NCBI RefSeq assembly: GCF_014648315.1
Contig: NZ_BMQW01000014.1
Span: forward strand, 1 to 64,000
Direction of reading: 5' to 3'
Origin: Shewanella ulleungensis
GTDB taxonomy: Bacteria > Pseudomonadota > Gammaproteobacteria > Enterobacterales > Shewanellaceae
Length of the DNA: 64,000 nt
Shown piece after piece: positions 16,683 through 25,308 of the stretch; within the stretch, counting starts at the first letter, position 1, and every line of letters begins with the position of its first letter. A model generated the notes under the pieces. It searched no databases, had not been told where the DNA came from, and saw nothing but the letters and a program-made list of their open reading frames with translations. Both the position numbers and the translations under genes were made by a program.

Positions 16683-19600
16683 TGTCAGTTTCATCTTATG
16701 TATCAAGTGCATTAATTATCGTCAGTGGCATGGTGTTATCGGGTTGCTTTAGCAGTGGTCAATCCGATTATACCCAGCAACCTAAACGCAGTAGTTTGAG
16801 TGATTTAGCCAATAAAGGTAGCAGCGAAAAAGTCGTCGCTGTAGAAATGAGCCAACAGCAGCGTAGCGTTGCACTGGCTAATATTTATCAACAATTGCTG
16901 ACACTAGAACCCGATCCAGAAGTGCGCACGCATGTTGAATACCGCCTGGCGCAAATCAATACCGAATCATTTGAAGCCCAGTCTTATGCTGACTTAGGTG
17001 ATGAGTTAGCAGAACCGTCGCAAACCGACAGTATGGTTCTAGCTCAAATGAACCAAAACGATGCTGCACTACAACAATTAGTTGAGCAATATCAACAGCT
17101 TTTACTGCGTTACCCGCAACGTGCAGAAAACGAACACATCCAATACCAGTTAGCTAAAGCATTAGATTTACAAGGTAAATTAGACGCCAGTCTGGCACAG
17201 GTTGAGTCGTTATTGCGTCAATATCCACAAACAGAGTATTTAGCCGAGCTCAACTTTAGGCGCGGTGAGATTTACTACAATTTACAAAATTATTCGGCGG
17301 CCATTCAGGCCTACAAGCAAGTTTTAAACGCCAGCAATAATCAAAAGTATCAGCTCAACAGCATGTACATGCTTGGCTGGTCTGAATTTAAACTAAATCG
17401 CCTTGCCAATGCCGACAATGCGTTTTTACAAGTGTTTGAGGCACTCGTTGCCAACCAACAAAATAACCCCGATATAACCAGCTTAACCGCTGATAATTTT
17501 GCCTTTGAAAAACTGGGCAGTCGCGCGCAAAACTTAGCTATCGATACTCAACGAGTACTGAGCATTTCATTAAGCCAACAACTTCAATCTCAGTCGTTAG
17601 TCACTTTGGTCAAAGACAATCAGTCACTGCCTTATATTGGCTTATATCAACATGTACTATTTGCTAATTTAGCCACCTTTTTACTCGATAAAAAGCTCGA
17701 CTACGACGCCGAATTAACCTATCAAGCGTATATTGATTTTGCTCCAAATCAAATTTGGGCGGCGCGATTTTCACTGGACTTGCTTGACCTTTACCAGCGT
17801 CAGGGCAAGTTTGCCGCTATGCATAAACTCAAAAATGATTATATAAATCAATACGGATTAAACAGTGCGTTTTGGCTAAATGCTTCATCCGCCCATAAAG
17901 GTGAATTATTACCGCATTTATTGAGCTTTAGTGACGAACATAGTCGCCGTTTATATGCCGATGCCCAAACTCAGCAAGGTAAAAAGCGCATTAACGCTTT
18001 TGCCCAAGCAGCCAATGCGTTAAACACCTATTTACAACTGGCCCAATTACCCGAGGCTAAGCCATTACTGAGCAAAGACATTATTCATGACCAGTATCTT
18101 TTTGCCGACGCTAACTTTGAGGCTCAACAATACCAAGCGGCGCTAGACAGCTATTACGCTATTGCGTATCGCCCAACTGAAGCGACGGCATCGACAACCT
18201 TAAGCCAAATCCAACAACAATCAGCTTACGCAACTACAGTCACTATTCGAGAGTTAATAACAAAGAACAGCCAAAGCAGTACAAGTGATCTCACGCCATT
18301 AATGACTAAGCGTAATCAATTAGATAAACAATTTATCATTCAATACTCACAAGATGAACGCGCCTTACAATTGGCCATTAATGCCGCGCAATATTCATTT
18401 GAGAATAAAGATTTCGTCGAGTTGAAATACTTTACTGATTTTGTCTTACAAGCTCATGGCATAGCACCACTGACTGCGAACTCTAGCGCAGTGCAAACGG
18501 CAACTCCTCTGTCAGATCCCGCTCGTAAACAAGTCCAGTTTGTTAGCCAACTTTATGCCAACAGCCTGTATCAACAAGAGCAATATGCACAGGCAGAAGA
18601 CGCTTATGTGCTTGCGCTGCAATACACAGACAATGGTGCTACCGCTTGGAGCGAAATGCGTAACTTATTGGCATCGAGTATTTACTTCCAGGCACAAGCG
18701 GTTAAACAAACCGAGCCACAATTAGCGGTTAGTCAATTATTACGCGTCGCGCAAGTGGTGCCTGAATCAAAATATGCGATGAACGCCGAACTCGACGCCG
18801 CGAATTTATTGTTAGAACAACAGCGTTGGCAAGAAGCGGTAGACGTATTAAAGCCATTTCAAAAGCAACATCCAAACCATGAGTTTAGTGCGGCTATTCC
18901 AGCAAAGTTAGCTCAATCTTACGAAGCATTAGCGCAATGGGACTTAGCTGCTGAGCAGTTATTAGTCATTGTGGCAAACGAGCAACCGGGTGCATTGAAA
19001 CGCGAAGCACAATACACCGCGGCAGAGTATTATTTAAAAGCTGGCGATCGTAGCAACGCACTCACCACATTCAGGAATTATGCCAAGACCTACCCGCAAC
19101 CGTTTGATGTGGCTCAGGAAGTGCGCTTTAAAATGAGTGAGTTTTATCGCCAAAGCGGTGAAGCTAATAAACAATATTACTGGTTTAGACAACTACTCAG
19201 TTTTGATCGCCAGCAACGACAAAGTGATGCCAACGCCATTCAAGCCCGTCAGGTCGAGCTCGCCTCAATGGCCGCCTTTGCGTTAGGCGAAGCAGAGCAG
19301 CGTAGCTTTGCGGCCATTAAGCTCAATGCGCCACTGCAAAAAAGCTTAAAAAGCAAACAAGACACAATGAAAAAGGCCATTGGTTATTACCAACAAGTGC
19401 TCGACTTACAATTAGCGAAATACGTACCACACGCCACTTATAATCTAGCCGAAATGTATCGCCAACTGGCAAGTGACATGATGAGTTCCCAGCGCCCAAA
19501 TGACTTAGATGAGTTAGCTTTAGAAGAATATGAGATTTTACTTGAAGAACTGGCTTACCCATTTGAAGAAAAAGCCATCGACATCCACATCAGTAATACT

Positions 19601-19726
19601 CAGCAGGCATGGGAAGGCATTGTTGATCAATGGATAAACCTAAGCTTTCAGCGTCTAGCAGAGATGTCACCTGCCCTGTACCAAAAATCAGAATTAACAC
19701 ACGAGGTTATCGATGCGATTCATTAA
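16682..19726 (+). CDS. Very large TPR lipoprotein
   Basis: This 1014-residue protein has lipobox LSGC (Cys22). Many TPR or Sel1-like helical pairs run through its length, clearest at ~150-230 (RAENEHIQYQLAKALDLQGK, then AELNFRRGEIYYNLQNYSAAIQAYKQVL) and ~690-900. The composition is Q- and A-rich like its neighbours. It is probably lipid-anchored and projects into the periplasm as a protein-binding scaffold, similar in concept to the TPR proteins of envelope motility or export machines. The start overlaps the upstream stop (TAATG), and the downstream TPR gene begins 14 bases before its end, so this block is tightly coupled. Confidence 0.72.
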   Translation: MSVSSYVSSALIIVSGMVLSGCFSSGQSDYTQQPKRSSLSDLANKGSSEKVVAVEMSQQQRSVALANIYQQLLTLEPDPEVRTHVEYRLAQINTESFEAQSYADLGDELAEPSQTDSMVLAQMNQNDAALQQLVEQYQQLLLRYPQRAENEHIQYQLAKALDLQGKLDASLAQVESLLRQYPQTEYLAELNFRRGEIYYNLQNYSAAIQAYKQVLNASNNQKYQLNSMYMLGWSEFKLNRLANADNAFLQVFEALVANQQNNPDITSLTADNFAFEKLGSRAQNLAIDTQRVLSISLSQQLQSQSLVTLVKDNQSLPYIGLYQHVLFANLATFLLDKKLDYDAELTYQAYIDFAPNQIWAARFSLDLLDLYQRQGKFAAMHKLKNDYINQYGLNSAFWLNASSAHKGELLPHLLSFSDEHSRRLYADAQTQQGKKRINAFAQAANALNTYLQLAQLPEAKPLLSKDIIHDQYLFADANFEAQQYQAALDSYYAIAYRPTEATASTTLSQIQQQSAYATTVTIRELITKNSQSSTSDLTPLMTKRNQLDKQFIIQYSQDERALQLAINAAQYSFENKDFVELKYFTDFVLQAHGIAPLTANSSAVQTATPLSDPARKQVQFVSQLYANSLYQQEQYAQAEDAYVLALQYTDNGATAWSEMRNLLASSIYFQAQAVKQTEPQLAVSQLLRVAQVVPESKYAMNAELDAANLLLEQQRWQEAVDVLKPFQKQHPNHEFSAAIPAKLAQSYEALAQWDLAAEQLLVIVANEQPGALKREAQYTAAEYYLKAGDRSNALTTFRNYAKTYPQPFDVAQEVRFKMSEFYRQSGEANKQYYWFRQLLSFDRQQRQSDANAIQARQVELASMAAFALGEAEQRSFAAIKLNAPLQKSLKSKQDTMKKAIGYYQQVLDLQLAKYVPHATYNLAEMYRQLASDMMSSQRPNDLDELALEEYEILLEELAYPFEEKAIDIHISNTQQAWEGIVDQWINLSFQRLAEMSPALYQKSELTHEVIDAIH

Positions 19727-20498
19727 TTCATTATCAACCTCGTCACTCATGCAAAGTGTGCTACTTGCCTTGTTAAGTGTGGCTTTACTCGCCAGTTGCA
19801 GTACGGCGCCAAGCAGCAATTATTCGACGACTCAAACTCGCTCTGAACCGTCATTGAATTCGGCGGATAAAGACATCGTTGACTTGGTCAATTTGAATAA
19901 CAAAGGCGCAAATAACAGTCTGAGTGATATTGCTGGTAACACAGATAAACGTAATGCGTACCTTGAACAAGCGCCGCAACGCTTAGCCAACGTTCCAGCA
20001 GCAGTGTTAGCACAATACCAACAAGCCATTAATGCTATGAAAAACCAACAATGGCAAAATGCTAATAGCCTGTTTGATAAGGTCATCGCAGCTCAACCGC
20101 AGTTGTCGGGTGCTTATGTTAATAAAGCAATTATAGCCATTAATCAACAAGCGTTAACCGAGGCAGATATCTTATTAACACAAGCCATTAAAGCTAATAG
20201 CAGTAACCCATACGCGCACCAAATCAAGGCTAATCTTGCTAGACAACAAGGCCAATATGCCCAGGCAGAGCAGGGTTATATCACCGCATTAACACTATGG
20301 CCGCAGTATCCTCAAGCTCAACTCAATTTGGCGATTTTATTAGAGCTTTATCGCGGTAAGTTATTACAAGCAAGACAGTTTTATTTGGCTTATTTAACTA
20401 ATCAACCAGACGATGAACAAGCAAAACGTTGGCTTGCTGGCGTTGAAATTAAAATTAAACGAGCAGGGTTAACCTTAAACACCAACGGAGCAGGCTAA
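19713..20498 (+). CDS. TPR lipoprotein
   Basis: The 261-residue protein has a lipobox LLASC near residue 29. Three to four TPR units fill residues ~105-235 (YQQAINAMKNQQWQNANSLFDKVIAAQP, then GAYVNKAIIAINQQALTEADILLTQAI). GAGG stands six bases before the ATG, within the end of the preceding gene. It is shorter and more canonical than the two preceding TPR proteins. It probably interacts with peptidoglycan-spanning or TonB-like components; the exact role is unknown. Confidence 0.75.
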   Translation: MRFINSLSTSSLMQSVLLALLSVALLASCSTAPSSNYSTTQTRSEPSLNSADKDIVDLVNLNNKGANNSLSDIAGNTDKRNAYLEQAPQRLANVPAAVLAQYQQAINAMKNQQWQNANSLFDKVIAAQPQLSGAYVNKAIIAINQQALTEADILLTQAIKANSSNPYAHQIKANLARQQGQYAQAEQGYITALTLWPQYPQAQLNLAILLELYRGKLLQARQFYLAYLTNQPDDEQAKRWLAGVEIKIKRAGLTLNTNGAG

Positions 20499-20499
20499 G

Positions 20500-20823
20500 A
20501 TGAACACAACAAAAGCACTGCAATTAGTTGCGATGACCTTATTTTGGACAACGGCTATTCAACCAAGTTTTGCCAATGAGGCCGATACTCAACAAACTAA
20601 ACAAGCAAACAACAAGCCTGTAGTAATTCAAAGCCAGGTTACTGGCTCACAAGAGCAGCCAAAAGTGCTTTACATCATGCCATGGCAAGGAATAACTAAC
20701 CCAATAGACATTAATAACAAAGAAATGCGGCTCACCCTGCCTCAATTTAAACCCATTAACCCCAAGGCATTTAGGCAACAAGTGAGAGACTTTGCCAATA
20801 GCAGCCAAACCAGTGAGAAATAA
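20500..20823 (+). CDS. Small periplasmic protein of unknown function
   Basis: The 107-residue protein has a signal peptide ending near PSFA-NE (~25). The mature part is low-complexity at first (Q/K/N), then has VLYIMPWQG followed by a conserved-looking strand-rich segment. It has no cysteines or known motif. It starts one base after the upstream stop and is the last gene before the 119-bp gap in front of exbB. I do not recognise the family. Confidence 0.6.
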   Translation: MNTTKALQLVAMTLFWTTAIQPSFANEADTQQTKQANNKPVVIQSQVTGSQEQPKVLYIMPWQGITNPIDINNKEMRLTLPQFKPINPKAFRQQVRDFANSSQTSEK

Positions 20824-20882
20824 AATAAAAATTAGCCACAAAACATTAGATTAAAAACTGAGTCACTAGCACACAAGATAAC

Positions 20883-20915
20883 TGGCACCATGTCATCACT
20901 AGGAACATAGTGCCA
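20883..20915. promoter_or_regulatory. Inverted repeat before exbB
   Basis: Arms TGGCACCATGT (20883-20893) and ACATAGTGCCA (20905-20915) are complementary except for one position, with an 11-base loop. The repeat ends 27 bases before the exbB ATG, and AAGGA (about 20932) lies between. It has no T-run, so it is more likely an operator, RNA-processing or mRNA-stability element than a terminator. It could set different levels for the scaffold genes and the motor genes. Confidence 0.4.
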
Positions 20916-20942
20916 ATACAACAAAAATAGAAGGAACATCAC

Positions 20943-21596
20943 ATGAGTTTTACCGACCATATCATTGCGTTTTTACAAAATGGCGGCCCATTTATCTACC
21001 CTATCGCACTCGTGTTAGTGGTCGGTTTGGCCATTACCATTGAGCGCTGGTTATATTTAAGCTCAGCTCATCGCACTAACCAGCAAGCCTTCGCGCTGAT
21101 TAAAAATGCCTTAAAAACTGGCGACATCAATACCATAAGCCAACATGCACAAAACCATAAAGCGCCAGTATTTGACGTATTACGTTCAGGTATTGCGCGT
21201 ATTTCAAGCGCGAGTCGCCGTGAAGATGTTGAATACGCCATGGAAGAAACCGTAATGGAATACATGCTACGCCTTGAAAAACGCACGCCCTTTATTGCCA
21301 CATTGGCGAATATCGCCACATTATTGGGTCTACTTGGTACCATTATGGGCCTAATTGCAGCTTTCTCTGCGGTAGCCAGCGCCGACCCGGCAGAAAAAGC
21401 CAACTTACTCTCATCGAGTATTTCGGTAGCAATGAACACCACCGCATTTGGTTTGATTACAGCTATCCCATTGATTCTATTTCACTCTAGCTTACAAACC
21501 AAAACTGCTACCATCGTTGACTCAATTGAAATGGCAGGCATCAAACTGCTTAATTCGTTGTCATTTAACCAGCAAACGGATAACAACCGAGGCTAA
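20943..21596 (+). CDS. ExbB/TolQ/MotA-family proton-channel protein
   Basis: This 217-residue protein has three membrane segments (about 15-35, 118-142 and 160-182) and the family signature in the second and third: TLANIATLLGLLGTIMGLIAAF and SISVAMNTTAFGLITAIPL. Members form an inner-membrane pentamer around an ExbD dimer and use proton flow to drive a periplasmic partner. AAGGA precedes the ATG. The stop overlaps the ExbD start, so the motor genes are translated together. It resembles the motors linked to TonB or AgmX/GltG-type proteins, as the downstream gene suggests. Confidence 0.92.
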   Translation: MSFTDHIIAFLQNGGPFIYPIALVLVVGLAITIERWLYLSSAHRTNQQAFALIKNALKTGDINTISQHAQNHKAPVFDVLRSGIARISSASRREDVEYAMEETVMEYMLRLEKRTPFIATLANIATLLGLLGTIMGLIAAFSAVASADPAEKANLLSSSISVAMNTTAFGLITAIPLILFHSSLQTKTATIVDSIEMAGIKLLNSLSFNQQTDNNRG

Positions 21597-22150
21597 TGAG
21601 TATGAGACGCCACCGTCGCCCCAATACCCAAGATGCAGAGCTGGATATCACCTCATTTATGAATTTAATGATCGTGTTAGTGCCAGTGTTACTGCTGAGT
21701 TTGGTGTTCTCACAAGTGCGCATTCTTAACTTACAATTGCCAGTATTGTCAGAAGCTGAGCAAGCGCAAGATGAACAGGAACCCAAAATACTCGAATTAG
21801 TGATTACCCCAAACCGTTTAGCGCTTAACTATCCGGCAGGTATGTCACTTAAACATTTTGACGTGACCGATACAGGTTACGACTTCGCAGCATTGTCGGT
21901 ATATCTGCAAGATTTAAAGCTGACATTTCAACAGCAAGGTATTGAAAAAAACGACATCGTATTATTACTCGACCCAGCAATAGACTATCAAACAATCGTG
22001 TCAGCTATGGATACTGTGCGATCGTTTAAAGCTGTCGTTGCCGCCAATTTAGTTGATGCCGAATTGTTTCCAATGATCTCGCTTGGCGACGCTCCTGCCA
22101 GTACTCCAGAGGCACAGGCTGCTGGACAAGTAATCGGAGTCAAGCAATGA
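21596..22150 (+). CDS. ExbD-like protein lacking the channel aspartate
   Basis: This 184-residue protein has a basic N-terminus and one membrane segment (LDITSFMNLMIVLVPVLL, ~16-45), then a periplasmic domain. In ExbD and TolR the TM helix carries an Asp that binds the proton (FIDVM in the E. coli protein); here the aligned residue is Asn23 (F-M-N-L-M). The next gene keeps the Asp. This protein may therefore be a structural partner in a mixed dimer. The start is ATG at 21596 (overlapping the upstream TAA) or the ATG six bases later. A pair of unlike ExbD proteins is typical of AgmX/gliding-type motors as I recall. Confidence 0.85.
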   Translation: MSMRRHRRPNTQDAELDITSFMNLMIVLVPVLLLSLVFSQVRILNLQLPVLSEAEQAQDEQEPKILELVITPNRLALNYPAGMSLKHFDVTDTGYDFAALSVYLQDLKLTFQQQGIEKNDIVLLLDPAIDYQTIVSAMDTVRSFKAVVAANLVDAELFPMISLGDAPASTPEAQAAGQVIGVKQ

Positions 22151-22680
22151 TGAAACAATCGGCCAGAAGCCGCAGATTGGTTAAACATCACAAGCGCTTA
22201 AAAGCGGGTAGTAAACTTAACCTTGTCGCCTTAATGGACATTTTCACAATCTTGGTGTTTTTCTTAATTGTGAATCAATCTGAAGTGCGCGTATTGCAAA
22301 ATATCGAAAAGCTCACTTTGCCTGTTTCAGTTGCAGAAACTTTACCCGTTGAAAACCTCGTGATCACCGTTATCGCCGACACAGTGTTAGTACAAGAACG
22401 CGCTATTTGGCAAAAAAGTGCTGATGAACAAGGATTAACTGAGCAAGAAAACCCTGAGTTTATTAGCACCTTAACCACCGAGCTAACCTATCAAGCCAGT
22501 AAACGTACTGAACTGAGTGAAACCGAGCAACAAAATGGCCGTGCAGTAACCATTATTGGTGATGCTGCAACACCTTATGTAGTGTTAAAGCAAATAATGG
22601 CAGCCTGTGCGGCAACGGGTTATCGTGATATTTCGTTAGCGGTTGAACAACAGGCTAAACAAACCGGTGGGGAGAGCTAA
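22147..22680 (+). CDS. ExbD-like protein with intact channel aspartate
   Basis: The 177-residue protein has a strongly basic N-terminus, one membrane segment and the motif LVALMDIFTILVFFLIV, with Asp31 at the proton-binding position. The periplasmic domain follows (ENLVITVIADTVLVQ), with a late TPYVVLKQIMAACAATGYRDISL segment like the ExbD/TolR C-terminal fold. GGAG lies seven bases before the ATG, which overlaps the upstream stop as ATGA. It would be the proton-conducting partner of the Asn-bearing paralogue. Confidence 0.88.
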   Translation: MMKQSARSRRLVKHHKRLKAGSKLNLVALMDIFTILVFFLIVNQSEVRVLQNIEKLTLPVSVAETLPVENLVITVIADTVLVQERAIWQKSADEQGLTEQENPEFISTLTTELTYQASKRTELSETEQQNGRAVTIIGDAATPYVVLKQIMAACAATGYRDISLAVEQQAKQTGGES

Positions 22681-22681
22681 C

Positions 22682-23662
22682 ATGACTACAGCTGCCCTTG
22701 AGTCGACAAGTTTTAATGATTTAGGCGACTTATTTAAACCCAGTAAACAAGACAAGCTGTTTAAACAGATTTTGTGGCTATTGCTATTGGTTTATTTGGT
22801 GTTTGCCGTTGTGGTGCCAATGCTTGAACAAGTCGAACTGCCACGTGAAGTTAAAGAGCAAGTGCCGCCACAATTAGCGAAAATCATCTTACAAGAAAAG
22901 CAGTTACCGCCACCGGTTAAACCAGAAGTTAAACCGCCTGAGCCTGAACCTCTGCTAGAGCCCGAACCTGCTCCGCCAGAAGATAAGGTAGTAGAAAAAC
23001 CAATTGAGCCTGCGGTAAAACCTCAAGTTGTGCAGCCAACAACCCGTGAGGCTGCTAAAGAAAAAGCCAGCACATCTGGCTTAGCCGCCATGAAAGATGA
23101 TCTGTTTTCGATGCGTGAAGCCTTTGATGTACAACCAACTGCGCAGCGTAAGCTTGACCAAACTACAAGCCAAGAAGTCAAAGTAAAACGTGATCTATTA
23201 GCTGGGGCGGCCAATAAGCAAACCGACAGTTTGGCAAAGTCAGCCATTAGTCAAACGGTATCATCAGGGGCACTTAGCGGTAACGAAACTCAACAAATTC
23301 GTCTCGCTAAAGAGGAAGTGTTAGCCAATAAAGGAGCTGCATCTGAAAAAGCCAGCCAGGCAAGTCAAGGTGGGCAACGTTCTGAGGCGGCATTAAGGCG
23401 TACATTAGAAGCCAATAAATCTCGGCTTTATTCGCTCTACAACCGCGCCTTAAGAAAAGATCCCTTTTTAAAAGGCAAAGTGATGTTCGAAATTGTCATT
23501 CAACCCAATGGCAGTATCAGTAAAGTGAGCATTAAATCTAGCGAACTTAACGATGCTAAATTAGAGCGTCAATTAACCTTGGTATTACGGTCAATTACTT
23601 TCCCTGCTGAAAGTGTTGCGGTAATGACTACCATTTGGGCCATCGACTTCTTCCCAAGTTAG
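22682..23662 (+). CDS. TonB/AgmX-like energy-transducing protein
   Basis: The protein has 326 residues from ATG 22682, which has GGGGAG six bases upstream. A cytoplasmic N-terminus is followed by one membrane segment (LWLLLLVYLVFAVVVPML, ~30-50), then a Pro/Glu/Lys-rich rod (PPPVKPEVKPPEPEP, typical of TonB), a helical/Q-rich region, and a C-terminal domain (~245-326: RLYSLYNRALRKDPFLKGKVMFEIVIQPNGSISKV) of the AgmX/PglI or TonB-C type. It would carry force from the ExbB/ExbD motor to a periplasmic or outer-membrane partner, presumably the TPR lipoproteins and barrels encoded upstream. It is the last gene of the run and is followed by a terminator. Confidence 0.82.
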   Translation: MTTAALESTSFNDLGDLFKPSKQDKLFKQILWLLLLVYLVFAVVVPMLEQVELPREVKEQVPPQLAKIILQEKQLPPPVKPEVKPPEPEPLLEPEPAPPEDKVVEKPIEPAVKPQVVQPTTREAAKEKASTSGLAAMKDDLFSMREAFDVQPTAQRKLDQTTSQEVKVKRDLLAGAANKQTDSLAKSAISQTVSSGALSGNETQQIRLAKEEVLANKGAASEKASQASQGGQRSEAALRRTLEANKSRLYSLYNRALRKDPFLKGKVMFEIVIQPNGSISKVSIKSSELNDAKLERQLTLVLRSITFPAESVAVMTTIWAIDFFPS

Positions 23663-23694
23663 CCAGCTTTATCTGCTCATTTTAAGCAGTAAAA

Positions 23695-23728
23695 AGCAGG
23701 TAATGAAATACTCATTACCTGCTTTTTT
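23695..23728. terminator. Rho-independent terminator
   Basis: The stem AGCAGGTAATGA / TCATTACCTGCT with loop AATAC is followed by six T on the plus strand and flanked by an A-run on the other side. It can serve both the tonB-like gene and the convergent 23749 gene. Confidence 0.85.
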
Positions 23729-23748
23729 GATCGTTAGAATATAAAAAA

Positions 23749-24063
23749 TTAATGATTTTCGTGACTATCGTGATGTGAAGATACTGTCACTTCAGCAACA
23801 TCAGCAGGCGTTACCTTTTCAGCGGTGATTATCGGTTGATTTCTCACACACATCAATGCCTCGTTAAATACTCTGCAAGTACCTTTAAATAAATCACCAT
23901 GAGCGTTAGTGTAAGCACATTGTTGAGTTTTAATCGCATCAGCACAGGCATCCCAAGGCGCTTTAAAAACATGTTCTTCATGTGCAAAAGCAGATAAACA
24001 CGTTGAAGTTAATGTCAGTAGTACTACCGCCATTGTCAATAACTTAAAATGGGGGTTCATCAT
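23749..24063 (-). CDS. Small secreted His/Cys protein
   Basis: The 104-residue protein has a signal peptide ending near LSAFA-HE (~27). Four cysteines in the mature part (ACAD, QQCAY, GTCRV and LMCV) suggest two disulfides. The N-terminus of the mature protein is HEEH and the C-terminus HHDSHENH, both potential metal ligands. The ATG overlaps the stop of the upstream YHYH gene as ATGA, so the two are co-translated. I do not recognise the family; a role with a divalent metal (copper, zinc or nickel) is an inference from composition. Confidence 0.6.
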   Translation of the reverse strand: MMNPHFKLLTMAVVLLTLTSTCLSAFAHEEHVFKAPWDACADAIKTQQCAYTNAHGDLFKGTCRVFNEALMCVRNQPIITAEKVTPADVAEVTVSSHHDSHENH

Positions 24064-25085
24064 TGTGCTATCTCACCAGCAAAGCAACCAATAAAAGTAT
24101 TTTCACCCGCACCAGCTGCATGGTAATGATAACCGCGAGAGTCATCACTGTGCCCACGGCACTCATCTAAGTCAGTGTCTTCTTCACCACTTTGATTAAG
24201 CATGCTGTAAATAGCAAAGCCGTCCATTGCATAGGCAAATGCGCCACCATGGCCATCACTTTCATAGTCAATCGCAGGGCAAGTCCCATCTCCATGGTTA
24301 GCACCATGATAATGATAGCCTGCAACGGGGTTAACATGACCAACGCAATCATCAAATGCAGCAATGGTATAAGCACTTAAAATAGCTTGAGTAGGTGCAG
24401 CAACAGCAAGGTTTACACCATTAAATGCCACACCGACATTGTCACTGCTAATATCTGCTGGGCTATCTCGTAGCACAGGGGTTACAGGTATTAAGTAGGT
24501 GCTAGAAACCCCCTCTCCTGCAACGTCACTGTAATAACTGATTTCACATTGCACACAAAAATTATTGTATTCGGCCGCCACATTGGGCCTTGCTGCGGCT
24601 TCACAAGCCACTTGAGTGTCGGTGATATTCACTAAGCCCGTGTCTTTATCATAGAGTTGCCATTTACTGTCACCGTAAAATACACTCAAGTTAGACACGA
24701 ACGAGCCCGTTAGATCATATAACACACCACCATCAAACCACTTACCTGCATCATCAGCTGTGGTTTCTATAGATTCAGGGCAAAATGGCCCCAATTCATT
24801 TCTATCAGCAGGAAAGCCATTAACGGTCACTGAATAACACGTACTGGCATCACCATTAGACAAGGTACAATCGACTATCTCAATTGACTCTAGCGAATTG
24901 AGCGCAAATACAGAGGGATCGACAACAACAATGTTATCAACAACCTCTTCAACTTCAGTTTCGACCGTATCTGTTACCGTTTCCGCTACTGCGTCTGCGA
25001 CACTGTCAGTGGTGTCATCTGTCCCGCAGCCGCCTAACAATAACGAGCAACAAACCACTAAGCCTAGAGTTGACTTTATTTGCAT
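24060..25085 (-). CDS. YHYH-domain lipoprotein
   Basis: The protein has about 341 residues from ATG 25085 (GGGG nine bases upstream); the in-frame ATG at 25142 would put 19 extra residues before the signal. Lipobox LLGGC is followed by a Thr/Val/Asp-rich linker. The C-terminal half contains the YHYH motifs GYHYHGANHGDGTC and RGYHYHAAGAGEN, plus FDDCVGHVNP and DECRGHSDDSRG, the repeated H/C arrangement of the YHYH domain. This domain is of unknown function and its histidines look metal-binding. It forms an operon with the small His/Cys protein. Confidence 0.78.
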   Translation of the reverse strand: MQIKSTLGLVVCCSLLLGGCGTDDTTDSVADAVAETVTDTVETEVEEVVDNIVVVDPSVFALNSLESIEIVDCTLSNGDASTCYSVTVNGFPADRNELGPFCPESIETTADDAGKWFDGGVLYDLTGSFVSNLSVFYGDSKWQLYDKDTGLVNITDTQVACEAAARPNVAAEYNNFCVQCEISYYSDVAGEGVSSTYLIPVTPVLRDSPADISSDNVGVAFNGVNLAVAAPTQAILSAYTIAAFDDCVGHVNPVAGYHYHGANHGDGTCPAIDYESDGHGGAFAYAMDGFAIYSMLNQSGEEDTDLDECRGHSDDSRGYHYHAAGAGENTFIGCFAGEIAQ

Positions 25086-25308
25086 TGCACTACACCCCAA
25101 TTTTTTGTGTTTATAGATATTAGTCATGACTCTACTAAACAACTGTGCATAAACGGTGCAGTAAATAAGTATTTTTAACGACGGCTCAACATATTGTTGA
25201 ATTAACTTAACAAATTATTTTTTGGCATATTTATATTCTCAGTGTTTGCGTTGTAAGAATAAATATAGATAGGAAGATAGGAAGATGGGAATAACGAATA
25301 GCAATAAC

